Source of the DNA: CAMEON01 sp045128275
GTDB lineage: Bacteria; Bacillota; Clostridia; Oscillospirales; CAG-272
Length of the DNA stretch: 53,135 nucleotides
Assembly (NCBI GenBank): GCA_045128275.1
Contig: JBGVRH010000098.1
Location: 1 to 53,135 of the forward strand
Direction: 5' to 3'
Under the pieces are notes generated by a model. The model did no database searches, was not told the DNA's origin, and saw only the letters and a list, made by a program, of their open reading frames with translations. How positions within the stretch are numbered: the first letter of the stretch is position 1; every line of letters starts with the position of its first letter. The translations under genes were made by a program, and so were the position numbers. Positions 21,681 through 30,255 of the stretch are shown in pieces.

Positions 21681-22928
21681 ATGTCCATGTACCCCATCGG
21701 ATTCTGGAACTACCCCTCCGTCACCACTACCCCCGTGACCGACGTTGCCCGCTGGGCAAACTGCGGCATCACCTGCAACCAGACCCCCACCTTCAGCTAC
21801 GGCCATCACGATCCCGCCCTCATGACCGCCTTTCTGGACGAGATGCACGCCCACGGCATGAAGGCCTTCGTCTACATCAACGATCTCATCTTCCACAACT
21901 TCAAGGAGGATCCCGAGGCCTTCCGCACCGTCTACGAGCGAGCCTACGCCGACTTCGGACACCACCCCGCCACCCTGGGCTTCTTCATCGGTGACGAGCC
22001 CCTCCACCCCGCCGAGTTCAAGGCCTGCGTCCGCGCTTACCAGATCATGCGGGAGGTCTCCCCCGAGCTGACCCCTCTCCTCAACTTCAACCCCTACTGG
22101 TTAGGCATCGAGACCGATTTCCTGGGCGGGCAGAAGTTCGAGGACTGGCTGGACAACTTCATCGATGCCTCGGGCTGTCCCCTCATCTGCTACGATTGCT
22201 ACTGGCAGATGAACCCCGAGGAGGAGGGCACCAATTCCTACTTCCTCAACCTCAATAAGTACACCTCCGCGGGCAAGCGCAAGGGGGTCAAGGTCTGGAA
22301 CACCCTTCTGTCGGTGGGTCACTTCCGCTACCGTGTCCCCACCGAGGACGATCTGCGCTGGCAGCTCTCCACCACCGTGGCCAGCGGCTGTGACGGTATC
22401 CTGTGGTTCTACTACTACGGCCAGAACAACTGCAACAACTACCGCGGTGCCCCCATCGACGAGCTGGGGGAGGAGTCCGAGACCTACACCCGTATGCGCC
22501 GCGTGCAGAAGTTCTTCCACCGCCGCTACGGGGAGATGATCACCCGTATGAAGCACGGTAAGACCTGGCACTTCCAGAAGGCCTACGGCGACTACCCCCT
22601 CTACATGACCTACGAGATCCCCCATCTGCGCAAGATGGAGAGCGCCCACGGCATCCCCGGTATCGTCAGCACCTTCTACGATGAGAACGGCGATCAGTAC
22701 CTCTGCCTCTGCAACAACTCCCCCTTTGAGTCGGGTCTCTTCTCCTTCGTCTTCGATCCCGGTGTCACCTCCTGCACCCGCTACTGGGACAACGGCCGCG
22801 AGATCGACTTCAAGGTCTCCCACCACGATGCCGTCTATGAGGCGCACGCGGGCTTCACCAAGATCGGCGTATTCCTCGCCCCCGGACAGATGGAGATCTT
22901 CAAGGTGGGATTTGAGGACAAGACATGA
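21681..22928 (+). CDS. TIM-barrel protein, probable glycoside hydrolase of unassigned family
   Basis: 415 residues, cytoplasmic. The first 290 residues look like a (beta/alpha)8 barrel of the retaining glycosidase type: ARWANCGITCN, HGMKAFVYIND, then GFFIGDEPLHPAEF (around residues 95-108), where Glu of GDEP is a plausible acid/base, and GCDGILWFYYYGQNN (about 235-249). A beta-sandwich follows. I cannot place it in a numbered GH family; bacterial DEP-motif barrels resemble GH42/GH2-type folds. The ATG at 21681 follows AAAGGAAC. It overlaps the next gene by four bases (ATGA). Function is inferred from fold and neighbours only. Confidence 0.55.
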   Translation: MSMYPIGFWNYPSVTTTPVTDVARWANCGITCNQTPTFSYGHHDPALMTAFLDEMHAHGMKAFVYINDLIFHNFKEDPEAFRTVYERAYADFGHHPATLGFFIGDEPLHPAEFKACVRAYQIMREVSPELTPLLNFNPYWLGIETDFLGGQKFEDWLDNFIDASGCPLICYDCYWQMNPEEEGTNSYFLNLNKYTSAGKRKGVKVWNTLLSVGHFRYRVPTEDDLRWQLSTTVASGCDGILWFYYYGQNNCNNYRGAPIDELGEESETYTRMRRVQKFFHRRYGEMITRMKHGKTWHFQKAYGDYPLYMTYEIPHLRKMESAHGIPGIVSTFYDENGDQYLCLCNNSPFESGLFSFVFDPGVTSCTRYWDNGREIDFKVSHHDAVYEAHAGFTKIGVFLAPGQMEIFKVGFEDKT

Positions 22929-23425
22929 CGGGCATCTCCTTCCGCTACCTGCAAAAGCCTCCCACCCCCGCCCTACTGGACGAGATATTTGACATCCTCG
23001 CCACCAATATGCGGGTGATCGCCCCCACGGGGATGACCTACGAGGAGGACAAGGCCCAGTGGCTGTCCTGCGTCCCGCCCGCTCTGGAAAAGGAGGCGCG
23101 ACAGATCCTGCTGATCTATGACCAAAACGAGCTGATCGGCTTTTTCCAATATTACGTTACCGCCGATCATAGCACCTTCATGATGGAGGAGCTCCAATTC
23201 AAGGCCGCCTACCACGGAAGCGGTCTCTTCGGAGATCTCTACCGCTATCTCCTCCCCCGCCTCCCCGCAGATATCCAAGCCGTAGAGGCCTACGCCGACA
23301 AGCGCAACCGAAAGTCCCTGGCGGTGCTGGCCCATCTGGGTCTGACCGTCATCGGGGAAAACAAAAACGGCATCAGCTACCACCTCCGCGGAAGCTATGC
23401 CGAGCTGAGATCAAGATACACATAA
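22925..23425 (+). CDS. GNAT-family N-acetyltransferase
   Basis: 166 residues. GNAT features: beta 4 with LIGFFQYYV (residues about 71-79), MEELQFKAAYHGSGLFGDLYRYLL, which covers the acetyl-CoA-binding loop (a divergent R/QxxGxG/A), then EAYADKRNRKSLAVLAHLGL, the conserved C-terminal Asn/Lys-rich helix. Acetyl-CoA is the presumed donor; the acceptor is unknown. It overlaps the TIM-barrel gene by ATGA, so the two are translationally coupled, perhaps modifying a sugar or amine product. A bidirectional terminator follows directly. Confidence 0.8.
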   Translation: MTGISFRYLQKPPTPALLDEIFDILATNMRVIAPTGMTYEEDKAQWLSCVPPALEKEARQILLIYDQNELIGFFQYYVTADHSTFMMEELQFKAAYHGSGLFGDLYRYLLPRLPADIQAVEAYADKRNRKSLAVLAHLGLTVIGENKNGISYHLRGSYAELRSRYT

Positions 23426-23485
23426 AAAACGCCGCAAGGACGTCCGCGATGCATACGCAGACTGCCTTGCGGCTGTTTTCTTCTT
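23425..23485. terminator. Bidirectional intrinsic terminator
   Basis: GCCGCAAGG (23431-23439) pairs with CCTTGCGGC (23465-23473), flanked by AAAAAA and TTTTCTTCTTT, separating the convergent GNAT and zinc-ribbon genes. Confidence 0.85.
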
Positions 23486-23489
23486 TCAG

Positions 23490-23903
23490 TCACATCATCC
23501 CGCCAATGCTCAGAACCATGGCGAAAATAATGATAGCAAAGTAAAGGGTAAAGAAGATGGAATAGCCCAGACCCACGCCGAAGCCGGCCCAGCTCAGGAT
23601 GTTACCCACACGGGCGCGTCCCTCCAGCTGACCGAACAGCCGCGCGTACTCTCTTGCCTTCTTTCTCGCGGTGAAGGAGAAGATGAAGCCCAGAAGAGAC
23701 AGACAGCCCGAAATGCCGAAGGCCAGGCTCAGAATACCCCACGTCAGGGTCTTGCCCGCCATATCGCTCTTGACGCTTTCGTCGGGCTCACCGTAGAAGG
23801 GAGTGCCGGGAGCTATGGGAGCCTCAGGACTATTGACAGTGCCGCAGATGGGACAGTAGCTCTCGCCCTCGTCCAGCTGGCGGCCGCAGTTCTTACAGAA
23901 CAT
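23490..23903 (-). CDS. Zinc-ribbon membrane protein, copy 2
   Basis: 137 residues. Residues 3-20 form a zinc ribbon (Cys3, Cys6, Cys17, Cys20) followed by a Pro/Gly linker and two membrane segments (about 52-76 and 107-135) around a basic, helical cytoplasmic loop. It is a tandem paralogue of the gene at 23920-24342, with identical MFCKNCGRQLDEGE starts and TWGILSLAF..SGCLSLLGFIFSF cores. It is the last gene of the lipid-salvage operon. This architecture is common in Clostridia and has no assigned function. Confidence 0.8.
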   Translation of the reverse strand: MFCKNCGRQLDEGESYCPICGTVNSPEAPIAPGTPFYGEPDESVKSDMAGKTLTWGILSLAFGISGCLSLLGFIFSFTARKKAREYARLFGQLEGRARVGNILSWAGFGVGLGYSIFFTLYFAIIIFAMVLSIGGMM

Positions 23904-23919
23904 AGTGAATCCTCCGCGC

Positions 23920-24342
23920 TTACATCAGACCGGCTTCCATGAAGCCTGCCAGAAGCCCCACGAAGAACGCGATGCCCACGTAGATGGTCATGCCCAGACC
24001 CAGACCGAAGCCGACCTTGCCCAGGATACGGCCCACTCTGGCCTTGCCCTCCAGCACGCCGAAGGTCTGCTCATAGGCGAGAGCCTTGCTCTTGGCGATG
24101 AAGGAGAAGATGAAGCCCAGGAGAGACAGGCAACCCGAGGCCGAGAAGGCCAGGCTGAGGATGCCCCAGGTGAGGGCCTGACCGCCCATGCCGCTCTTCA
24201 GCTGCTCGTTGGCCTCGTTGATGGCATCATAGCCGTACTCGACCGTGGGGGCAGTGGCGGTCTCGCCGCCGTTGACGGTGCCGCACACGGGACAGACGTT
24301 CTCGCCCTCGTCCAGCTGACGGCCGCAATTCTTACAAAACAT
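23920..24342 (-). CDS. Zinc-ribbon membrane protein, copy 1
   Basis: 140 residues with the same layout as its neighbour: four-Cys ribbon at residues 3-20, linker, membrane segment (about 58-82), charged loop with LEGKARVGRILGK and a second membrane segment (about 110-135). The gene pair is a recent tandem duplication by similarity, differing mainly in the linker. Only 16 bases separate the two. Position at the end of the FakB-FakA operon suggests a membrane-associated partner or sensor, but that is guilt by association. Confidence 0.8.
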   Translation of the reverse strand: MFCKNCGRQLDEGENVCPVCGTVNGGETATAPTVEYGYDAINEANEQLKSGMGGQALTWGILSLAFSASGCLSLLGFIFSFIAKSKALAYEQTFGVLEGKARVGRILGKVGFGLGLGMTIYVGIAFFVGLLAGFMEAGLM

Positions 24343-24372
24343 AGTATATACCTTCCTTTCAATGAATGGTTT

Positions 24373-25368
24373 TCAAGAGATCAGTGCCGTGTCGAACTGC
24401 TTGACGAATTCCTTCACGGCGGTGTCGTAGCGCTCGGTGTCGGTGATGCGGAGCATGGAATGCCGACCGACGGGAAACCAGACCAGGCGCTTATCCGAGG
24501 TGCCCGCCAGGTCAAAGAGCCTTTGGGCATACTCGGGGGTGGAGTAGCGATCCTCCCGGCTGTGGAGCATGAGGAGGGGAATATCCATCTTGTGGATCAC
24601 GTCGATGGGGCCTTTGTTCATGGAATGCCCCGTGTAGTGCTTCATCCAGGCGTTGATGAGGGGGTAGAAGGTCTTGACGGGCTTTTTGCGCTCGATGAGG
24701 TGGTTCTTCATGGACTCCCCAAAGTTGGGGAACATCCCCTCTGTAACCATGCCGCAGACGGTGTCGGGGCAATCCTCCGAGGTCAAGGCCAGCATACCGC
24801 CCGCCGCCCCGATGCAGATGCCGTGGAATACCACCTGCTCCACGCCGTGCGCATCCCGCAGGTGCTTGACCCACGCGATGTCGTCGCGGCTCTCCTCAAA
24901 GCCCACGGTGTTGAATTCACCGCCGCTCTTTCCGTGAGCGCGGGGATCCACCACCAGGATGTTCCACCCCGCCGCCGCGTAGGGGATGGCGAAGTAGTAT
25001 CCGTAGCGCAGGCTCTCGGTGCGGCCCGACAGGATCATGACCGCCCGCTTGTGGCCGAGATCGTAGTATTCGCCGTAGAGATCCACCCCGTCGCGGGTGA
25101 CGTGTACCTCCTTCACGGCGTGGCGGTTGGCCTCTGCCCACGCCATGCCCATGGCATCCATTTTCATGCTCTCGGGGTCATCGGGAGCGGAGGGTGCCCG
25201 TCCCCACTTCTCGGGGGAGGTGCGGCGCAGGGTCGAGTCGTACACGCATTTGGAGGCCACGAACAGGGTCAGCGGCCACATGAGGATGCCGCTGCCGATC
25301 AGTACCCCCAGGATGATCCACACGAAGGGCGGGACGGCGGACAGATCCCATGCCAAAGCCATGAGCAT
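24373..25368 (-). CDS. Membrane-anchored alpha/beta hydrolase with a cysteine nucleophile
   Basis: 331 residues. Residues 14-36 are a membrane anchor. The hydrolase fold runs from about 85: oxyanion region ILSGRTES, VDPRAHGKSGG, then the nucleophile elbow Gly183-Ile-Cys185-Ile-Gly187, where almost all relatives have GxSxG. Asp273 (REDRY) and His303 (GRHS) complete a Cys-Asp-His triad. Dienelactone hydrolases are a precedent for Cys in this place. Substrate is unknown; in this operon a lipid ester or thioester is plausible. It starts 2 bases after the PlsC stop. The Cys codon is TGC, read directly from the sequence. Confidence 0.8.
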   Translation of the reverse strand: MLMALAWDLSAVPPFVWIILGVLIGSGILMWPLTLFVASKCVYDSTLRRTSPEKWGRAPSAPDDPESMKMDAMGMAWAEANRHAVKEVHVTRDGVDLYGEYYDLGHKRAVMILSGRTESLRYGYYFAIPYAAAGWNILVVDPRAHGKSGGEFNTVGFEESRDDIAWVKHLRDAHGVEQVVFHGICIGAAGGMLALTSEDCPDTVCGMVTEGMFPNFGESMKNHLIERKKPVKTFYPLINAWMKHYTGHSMNKGPIDVIHKMDIPLLMLHSREDRYSTPEYAQRLFDLAGTSDKRLVWFPVGRHSMLRITDTERYDTAVKEFVKQFDTALIS

Positions 25369-25370
25369 AT

Positions 25371-26054
25371 TCAGTTACCGTCCTTTCTTTTGGATTTCTT
25401 GCTTTTCTCGGCGGCCACGCGGGCATCGAGATCGGCCTTGAGAGCCAATACCTTGCTTCGGATGGCCTCGTTGGCCGACTCCAGCTGGTCGCGGGGGATG
25501 ATGGGCCCTTCCGCGGTGATGTAGTCCTTCAGGTCGATCTCATTGCCCACCAAAACGTGAGTGCGTTTGAAAAAGCCGTAATTCCCATCGGTCATGATGG
25601 GGATAATGGGCACCCCTGCGCGGTGGGCGATAACGATGTAGCTGGCGTAGAAGGGGCCGATAAGTCCGTCATCGGTGTTCTTTCCCTCGGGAAAGATCTG
25701 CACCAGACCGCCCCGCTTCAGCACCTCCACCGACCTCTCCATGAAGCGCATACTGCGGATGCGGCGGTCGCAGGGGATGCCCCCGAAGAACCGCATACCG
25801 AAGCCCTGGAGCTTGTTGCGGTAAGCGTGCTCCGAGGCCACCACCCACAGCTTGCGGGGAAGAACCAGGAACATATTCAGCATGAAGTCCAGCACGCAGT
25901 AATGGTTGGAGATGATGAGCTTGGGGCCCTTGAAGCGGCGGCTCTTACGGCGGGGGTTTCCGTCCTCGTAGTAGGTCTTGCGCTTGAAGAAGAGCCAGTA
26001 GAGCCAGAAGCCCTGGATGATGGCGAGCCAGCGGAAAATATCGAAGAGAATCAT
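25371..26054 (-). CDS. plsC: 1-acyl-sn-glycerol-3-phosphate acyltransferase (PlsC)
   Basis: 227 residues, standard PlsC length. An N-terminal amphipathic/membrane segment (1-24) is followed by HX4D in NHYCVLD (about 51-57), the acceptor-binding GGIPCDRR region and FPEGKNTDDG. It makes phosphatidic acid from lysophosphatidic acid at the inner membrane. The gene overlaps the transporter gene by four bases and is in the same operon as FakA and FakB, which activate exogenous fatty acids; together these can feed host or dietary acyl chains into phospholipids. The basic C-terminus (KKSKRKDGN) is probably disordered. Confidence 0.85.
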   Translation of the reverse strand: MILFDIFRWLAIIQGFWLYWLFFKRKTYYEDGNPRRKSRRFKGPKLIISNHYCVLDFMLNMFLVLPRKLWVVASEHAYRNKLQGFGMRFFGGIPCDRRIRSMRFMERSVEVLKRGGLVQIFPEGKNTDDGLIGPFYASYIVIAHRAGVPIIPIMTDGNYGFFKRTHVLVGNEIDLKDYITAEGPIIPRDQLESANEAIRSKVLALKADLDARVAAEKSKKSKRKDGN

Positions 26055-27412
26055 GCCTTGGTCGCACGCTCCTTACCCATGTGGGAGATCACCTTGGGGA
26101 AGGCAAAGGACATACCGAAGGCGATCATGCAGGCGGCGGCGACGATCAGAGGCAGGAAGGAAATGTTGCCGATCATGTCCTCGCTCTTGAGGGCGGTGAG
26201 CATGACGCCCGTGGCCAGACCCGCCGAGACGCCCTCGAAGAGTCCCTGCACCGCGAAGTACATGGAGGCCACGCTGATCCCCTTCTCCTCTCGCTCTCTT
26301 TTGGCCAGATGGGAGGGGACGGTGTAGGTCACCGAGAAGAATGCGCCGATGGCGAAGGAAACGAACACACCGCCCAGGATGGCCACGGCGGTCAGGGCCA
26401 GCTTGCTCATGTTCGGGGAGTTGACGTTGCAGAAGTACATCACCAGCATACCGATGGAGAAAATGGTGAGGATGTAGCGGTAGCCAAAGCCCAGGCCTCG
26501 CTTGGAAACGATCTTATTGTAGAGAATGATGGTAAAGGGCACAGGCACGAAGGAGGAGGCCATGACCACGGTCATGTTCAGCCCCGTGGAGGAGAACAGC
26601 TCGTTGATGCCGCCCAGGAAAAGCTGGAGACCGAAGTTCATGATGGCGGCGGTGCACATCCAGTAGATGAAGTTCTTGTTCTTCACCGACACGGCGATGG
26701 CCTTCCACAGAGTCAGAGGCTTCTCGGCCACCTCGCCCTCGCGGACAGGGGCGGGCTTGTTGGTGGGCTCCTCCTTGAGGAGGAACATGGGGATGAGCAT
26801 GAGCAGGGAGAGAGGCAGGAAAATGAGCGCCACGTAGCGGATGTTGACCCCCATGCCCACGAACACGGGCACCAATGCGTAGCCCAGAATGAAGTACACC
26901 ACGTCGCAGACCGACTTGATATTGGACAGGAAGACCACGTCCCCCTCGGTCTCGGTGACCTCCGAGAAGGTGGCGTAGAAGGTCAGCATGGTGAGGGTGT
27001 AGAAGGCGTAGTAGATCATGAGCAGAACGCCGAACCACACGGTATTCAGCACGGTCTCACCCTGATTCAGGGGGACAAGGAACAGCAGATAGGCGATGAC
27101 CATAGGCACAAAACCGATGACCAAGGAGGGTCTGCGGCGGCCCCAGCGGGTCTTCAGACGGTCGGTGAAGGAGGCGAAGGGCAGGTCGATGATGCCGTCC
27201 AGCACCCGCGCCACGAAGGCCAATGCCGCCCAGAGGGTAGCCACCACCAGATTTTTGTCAATGTAGGTCCAGGTTCCGATGTCCTCGGGAGCGAAGCCGC
27301 CCGTAATGAGAGCGGAGCAAAGGTAGGAGCCTACCATGAGATTCATCATATTCACGCCCATGCCCGAGCAGCCGTACAGGGCCAGGAGCTTGCGGCTTTT
27401 GATCTTTTTCAT
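26051..27412 (-). CDS. MFS_2/GPH-family transporter
   Basis: 453 residues with about twelve membrane helices. Signature features are ARVLDGIIDLPFASFTDRLKTRWGRRRP (about 70-97, the DxxxGxxxDxxxxxRxGRRRP motif of the glycoside-pentoside-hexuronide:cation family, MFS_2). The family includes sugar:cation symporters and, in animals, the lysolipid carrier MFSD2A. In this operon, between FakA and PlsC, a lipid or lysolipid substrate is as reasonable as a sugar, but the sequence does not decide. It overlaps plsC (ATGA) and starts 20 bases after the FakA stop. Confidence 0.85.
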   Translation of the reverse strand: MKKIKSRKLLALYGCSGMGVNMMNLMVGSYLCSALITGGFAPEDIGTWTYIDKNLVVATLWAALAFVARVLDGIIDLPFASFTDRLKTRWGRRRPSLVIGFVPMVIAYLLFLVPLNQGETVLNTVWFGVLLMIYYAFYTLTMLTFYATFSEVTETEGDVVFLSNIKSVCDVVYFILGYALVPVFVGMGVNIRYVALIFLPLSLLMLIPMFLLKEEPTNKPAPVREGEVAEKPLTLWKAIAVSVKNKNFIYWMCTAAIMNFGLQLFLGGINELFSSTGLNMTVVMASSFVPVPFTIILYNKIVSKRGLGFGYRYILTIFSIGMLVMYFCNVNSPNMSKLALTAVAILGGVFVSFAIGAFFSVTYTVPSHLAKREREEKGISVASMYFAVQGLFEGVSAGLATGVMLTALKSEDMIGNISFLPLIVAAACMIAFGMSFAFPKVISHMGKERATKA

Positions 27413-27432
27413 ATCGTTTGCCTTTCCTATCT

Positions 27433-29058
27433 TTATTCAAGGGTGATCACGAGATCGTAGACGGGGTCGAGAGTAGAGATCACGCTGACCTCCGCGCCCC
27501 CCGAGAGCTCCTCGGCGGTCTCGGCCAGAGCGGTCATTTCCTCCTCTGAGCGGCCCTTGCCGTAGAAGAAGGTGATGACGTCCCGATCCTCCTCGGAAAG
27601 CACCGTCTCCAGGGTACGGCGCGCCACCTCGGCAAAGCTTGCCCCCACGGTCAACACCTCGTCCCCGATCAGAGCAAAGTAATCGTTTTGGGTGATGGTC
27701 TTGTCCCCGTAGCGCACGGTCTTGACGGCGTGGGCGATGGAGATCTCCTTCAGATGTCCGATGGTATCGTGGATGGCGGTGACGGTGGCGTGGATATCCC
27801 CGTCCGCAAAATCGATGATGGGAAGGGATGCGTAGCACTGCGCCACCGAGCGGCAGTTCAGCACCGTCACCCTGGCTCCCTTGTACATGCTTCCCGCCTG
27901 TATGGCGCTGAGGATGGAGTTGGAGCTGTTGGGGAAGACCAGGATCTCCCCCGCCGACACGCGGTGGAAGGCCTCCAGGAAGTCCTGAGACGAGGGGGCC
28001 TCCTCCGAGAGGATCACGGCATCCGCTCCCATCTCCGAGAGCATCCGCTGGAGCTTTTGGTTAGGCGCCACGGCCACCACCGCTAAAGCGGCATCCTCCT
28101 CGGTAGGAGCGCAGAGGATCTTCTCGATCCGTCCCGTGTGCTGGACAGACATATTCTCCACCTTCATGGTGAGGAACTCACCGAAGCGGTGGCAGTAAGC
28201 CAGCACGGCCTCGGGGGTGGGGGTGTGGATATGCAGCTTGACCTTGTCCCCCTCCAGGGAGGAGACCACCGACTCGCCCAAGGTATTCAAGCGGGTCAAA
28301 AATTCGTTGTAATCGAATTGAGCGGCGGTCAGCTGGAGCAGGAGCTCGGTGCAGTAGCCCAGAGAGAAGTCGCTGTCCCGATCAAAGAGGGCGTAGTCCA
28401 CGAGGTCGGCGGCTCCCTCGGCGGCCTGCTCAATGGGAGCGGACAGAGGCTCCCCCTTCAGGTATCGGAGGACACCCTCCAAAAAGTACACAAAGCCCGC
28501 GCCGCCGCTGTCTACCACCCCCGCCTTTTTGAGGATGGGGAGAAGTGCAGGTGTGCGCTCCAGAGACTCCTTGGCCGAAGCGATCATGAGTTCCACCGCC
28601 CCGTCGATATCGTGCAGAGTGGAAAGTCCCTCCCGCAGAGCCGAGGACACGTCCTTCAACACCGTCAGAATGGTTCCCTCCACGGGCTTGGCCACCGCCT
28701 TGTAGGCACAGGCACAGCCCCTTTCCATGGCATCCGCCAGGACGAAAATATCCGCCTCACCATGCCCCGCGAAGCCCTCGGACAGGCCGCGGAAGAACTG
28801 GGAGAGGATCACGCCCGAGTTGCCCCGCGCCCCGAAGACGGCGGAGTCCGCAAAGCTTCGGGACAGAGTCGCCAGATCCCCCTCGCCATGCTCGATGGCG
28901 CGGAAGCCGTTTTTGAGCGTCATGACCATGTTGGTGCCTGTGTCGCCGTCGGGGACAGGGAAGACGTTCAGGTCATTGACTGCCATGCGGTGAGCCTCCA
29001 GATGAGCAAGGCCATACCGCAGCATATCCCGATACACGGGACCGTTGATTGTTTCCAA
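27433..29058 (-). CDS. fakA: Fatty acid kinase FakA (DhaL-DAK2 protein)
   Basis: 541 residues. The N-terminal DhaL domain binds Mg-ATP through PVPDGDTGTN (34-43). The middle domain has Cys236 (GYCTE) and His276/His278 (LHIHTP), the zinc ligands known for Staphylococcus FakA. The C-terminal part binds FakB. FakA phosphorylates FakB-bound fatty acids to acyl phosphates for PlsX/PlsY. The start codon is TTG (M-E-T-I), with AGGAGA six bases upstream and no better ATG near, suggesting low translation. FakB is encoded 32 bases upstream in the same operon. Confidence 0.9.
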   Translation of the reverse strand: METINGPVYRDMLRYGLAHLEAHRMAVNDLNVFPVPDGDTGTNMVMTLKNGFRAIEHGEGDLATLSRSFADSAVFGARGNSGVILSQFFRGLSEGFAGHGEADIFVLADAMERGCACAYKAVAKPVEGTILTVLKDVSSALREGLSTLHDIDGAVELMIASAKESLERTPALLPILKKAGVVDSGGAGFVYFLEGVLRYLKGEPLSAPIEQAAEGAADLVDYALFDRDSDFSLGYCTELLLQLTAAQFDYNEFLTRLNTLGESVVSSLEGDKVKLHIHTPTPEAVLAYCHRFGEFLTMKVENMSVQHTGRIEKILCAPTEEDAALAVVAVAPNQKLQRMLSEMGADAVILSEEAPSSQDFLEAFHRVSAGEILVFPNSSNSILSAIQAGSMYKGARVTVLNCRSVAQCYASLPIIDFADGDIHATVTAIHDTIGHLKEISIAHAVKTVRYGDKTITQNDYFALIGDEVLTVGASFAEVARRTLETVLSEEDRDVITFFYGKGRSEEEMTALAETAEELSGGAEVSVISTLDPVYDLVITLE

Positions 29059-29090
29059 TGTTTTTCTCCTGTGTTTCGTTGGGGAACGCC

Positions 29091-30029
29091 TTACCGCACC
29101 GACTCCATGACGCGGGCCATGATCTCTTTTTCGACGGTCAGATCCTCGGAGACCTCGTCACCGAGGAAGTAGACCCCCACCATACCGGGGCCGATGTTGG
29201 TACCGCTGGCGGAGTAGGAATCGCTGACCAGCACCTGTTTGGGGTGCAGCTCACTTTCCAGCTTCGCCTTGAGAGTCATGGCGTACTCCTCGCGGTTGCT
29301 GTGAACAATGAGGAGGTACTGGTTCTGCACGTCGGCGGCCACCTCCCTCACGTAAGCCACGGTGGCGTTCAGAGCCTTCTTCATGCCCTTGGCCTTGGTG
29401 AGAACCGTAACGTAGCCGTCGCGGTTGCAGTCGCCCATGGGCTTGACCCCCGCGAAGCTGCCCATGATGGCCTTGCCCATGGAGATACGGCCGCGGCGGG
29501 CCACGAAGATCAGATCGTCGATGGGGCCCATCTGGTGGACACGCATACGGTTGTTCTCCAGCCAGTCCACCACCTCATCCAGGGTCTTGCCCTCTCTTTG
29601 CAGCTCGTGGGCGTAGCAGACCAAAAGGCCCATGGAGCCCGACATACGCAGGGCATCCACGCAGACGATCCTCCGCTCGGGATACTCGGCTCTCACCCGC
29701 TCCGCCGCGCCCACCGCCACGTTGTAGGTGGAGCTGATCTTGGAGGAGATAGAGATGCTGATGATATCGGTGCCCGCCTCGGCATACTTCTTGAAGTGCT
29801 CGTAATACTCCTCGGGGCTGGCGGGGGCGGTGCTGACCTGCATACGGCGGTCGCCCAGACAGGTATAGAAATCCTCGCGGGTGATGTTGCTCCAGTCCAG
29901 CGTGGTGACAAGCTCCCGACCGTCGCTGATGCTGACGTGGCCGTGGATGTAGTCGGTAATGCCGAACTGCTCGCGGATGGTGGGAGACAGGTCGCAGGTG
30001 ACGTCGGTCAGAATGATATACGGATTCAT
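29091..30029 (-). CDS. fakB: DegV-family fatty-acid-binding protein FakB
   Basis: 312 residues of the DegV fold. Conserved acyl-binding residues are present: Thr/Ser in STAPAS, SSTYN (Ser), ARRGRIS (Arg) and IVHSN (His) as in FakB1/FakB2. It binds a free fatty acid taken from the membrane and presents it to FakA. It is first in the operon fakB-fakA-MFS_2-plsC-hydrolase-two zinc-ribbon genes, behind a consensus promoter at 30123-30151. Chain preference (saturated or unsaturated) cannot be read here. Confidence 0.88.
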   Translation of the reverse strand: MNPYIILTDVTCDLSPTIREQFGITDYIHGHVSISDGRELVTTLDWSNITREDFYTCLGDRRMQVSTAPASPEEYYEHFKKYAEAGTDIISISISSKISSTYNVAVGAAERVRAEYPERRIVCVDALRMSGSMGLLVCYAHELQREGKTLDEVVDWLENNRMRVHQMGPIDDLIFVARRGRISMGKAIMGSFAGVKPMGDCNRDGYVTVLTKAKGMKKALNATVAYVREVAADVQNQYLLIVHSNREEYAMTLKAKLESELHPKQVLVSDSYSASGTNIGPGMVGVYFLGDEVSEDLTVEKEIMARVMESVR

Positions 30030-30122
30030 AGTGTTCTCCTTTTTTAGGGTATCCGATCCTTCCTTAACTGTATGTCCGTCAAGGAGAGCACATGACCCCT
30101 CATTTTATTTATATTCCATTAC

Positions 30123-30151
30123 AGTATAGCACAATAAGGGCGGTTTGTCAA
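30123..30151 (-). promoter_or_regulatory. Promoter of the fakBA lipid operon
   Basis: Minus-strand TTGACA (30146-30151), 17-base spacer, TATACT (30123-30128), about 90 bases before the fakB start codon. Confidence 0.85.
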
Positions 30152-30216
30152 TCAACCAAAGTGAAAAAACGTCGTACCCAGGGGAATTTTGTCGAGACAA
30201 TTTCTTCCCTGACGCG

Positions 30217-30248
30217 AAAAAAACGGAGGCCGCCCTCGCGGCCCCCGT
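30217..30248 (-). terminator. Intrinsic terminator of the cotH gene
   Basis: An 11-bp stem with one mismatch (ACGGAGGCCGC with GCGGCCCCCGT, loop CCTC) is followed by seven T on the minus strand, right after the stop at 30256. Confidence 0.8.
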
Positions 30249-30255
30249 CGGGGTC

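Noticed and set aside
23905..25524. 539-codon plus-strand frame across the zinc-ribbon and hydrolase genes
   Set aside because: It is opposite several real genes with overlaps and motifs; its sequence is low-complexity and without a promoter.
26081..27460. 459-codon plus-strand frame opposite the MFS_2 gene
   Set aside because: It is His/Gly/Glu-rich, typical of the antisense of a membrane protein gene.
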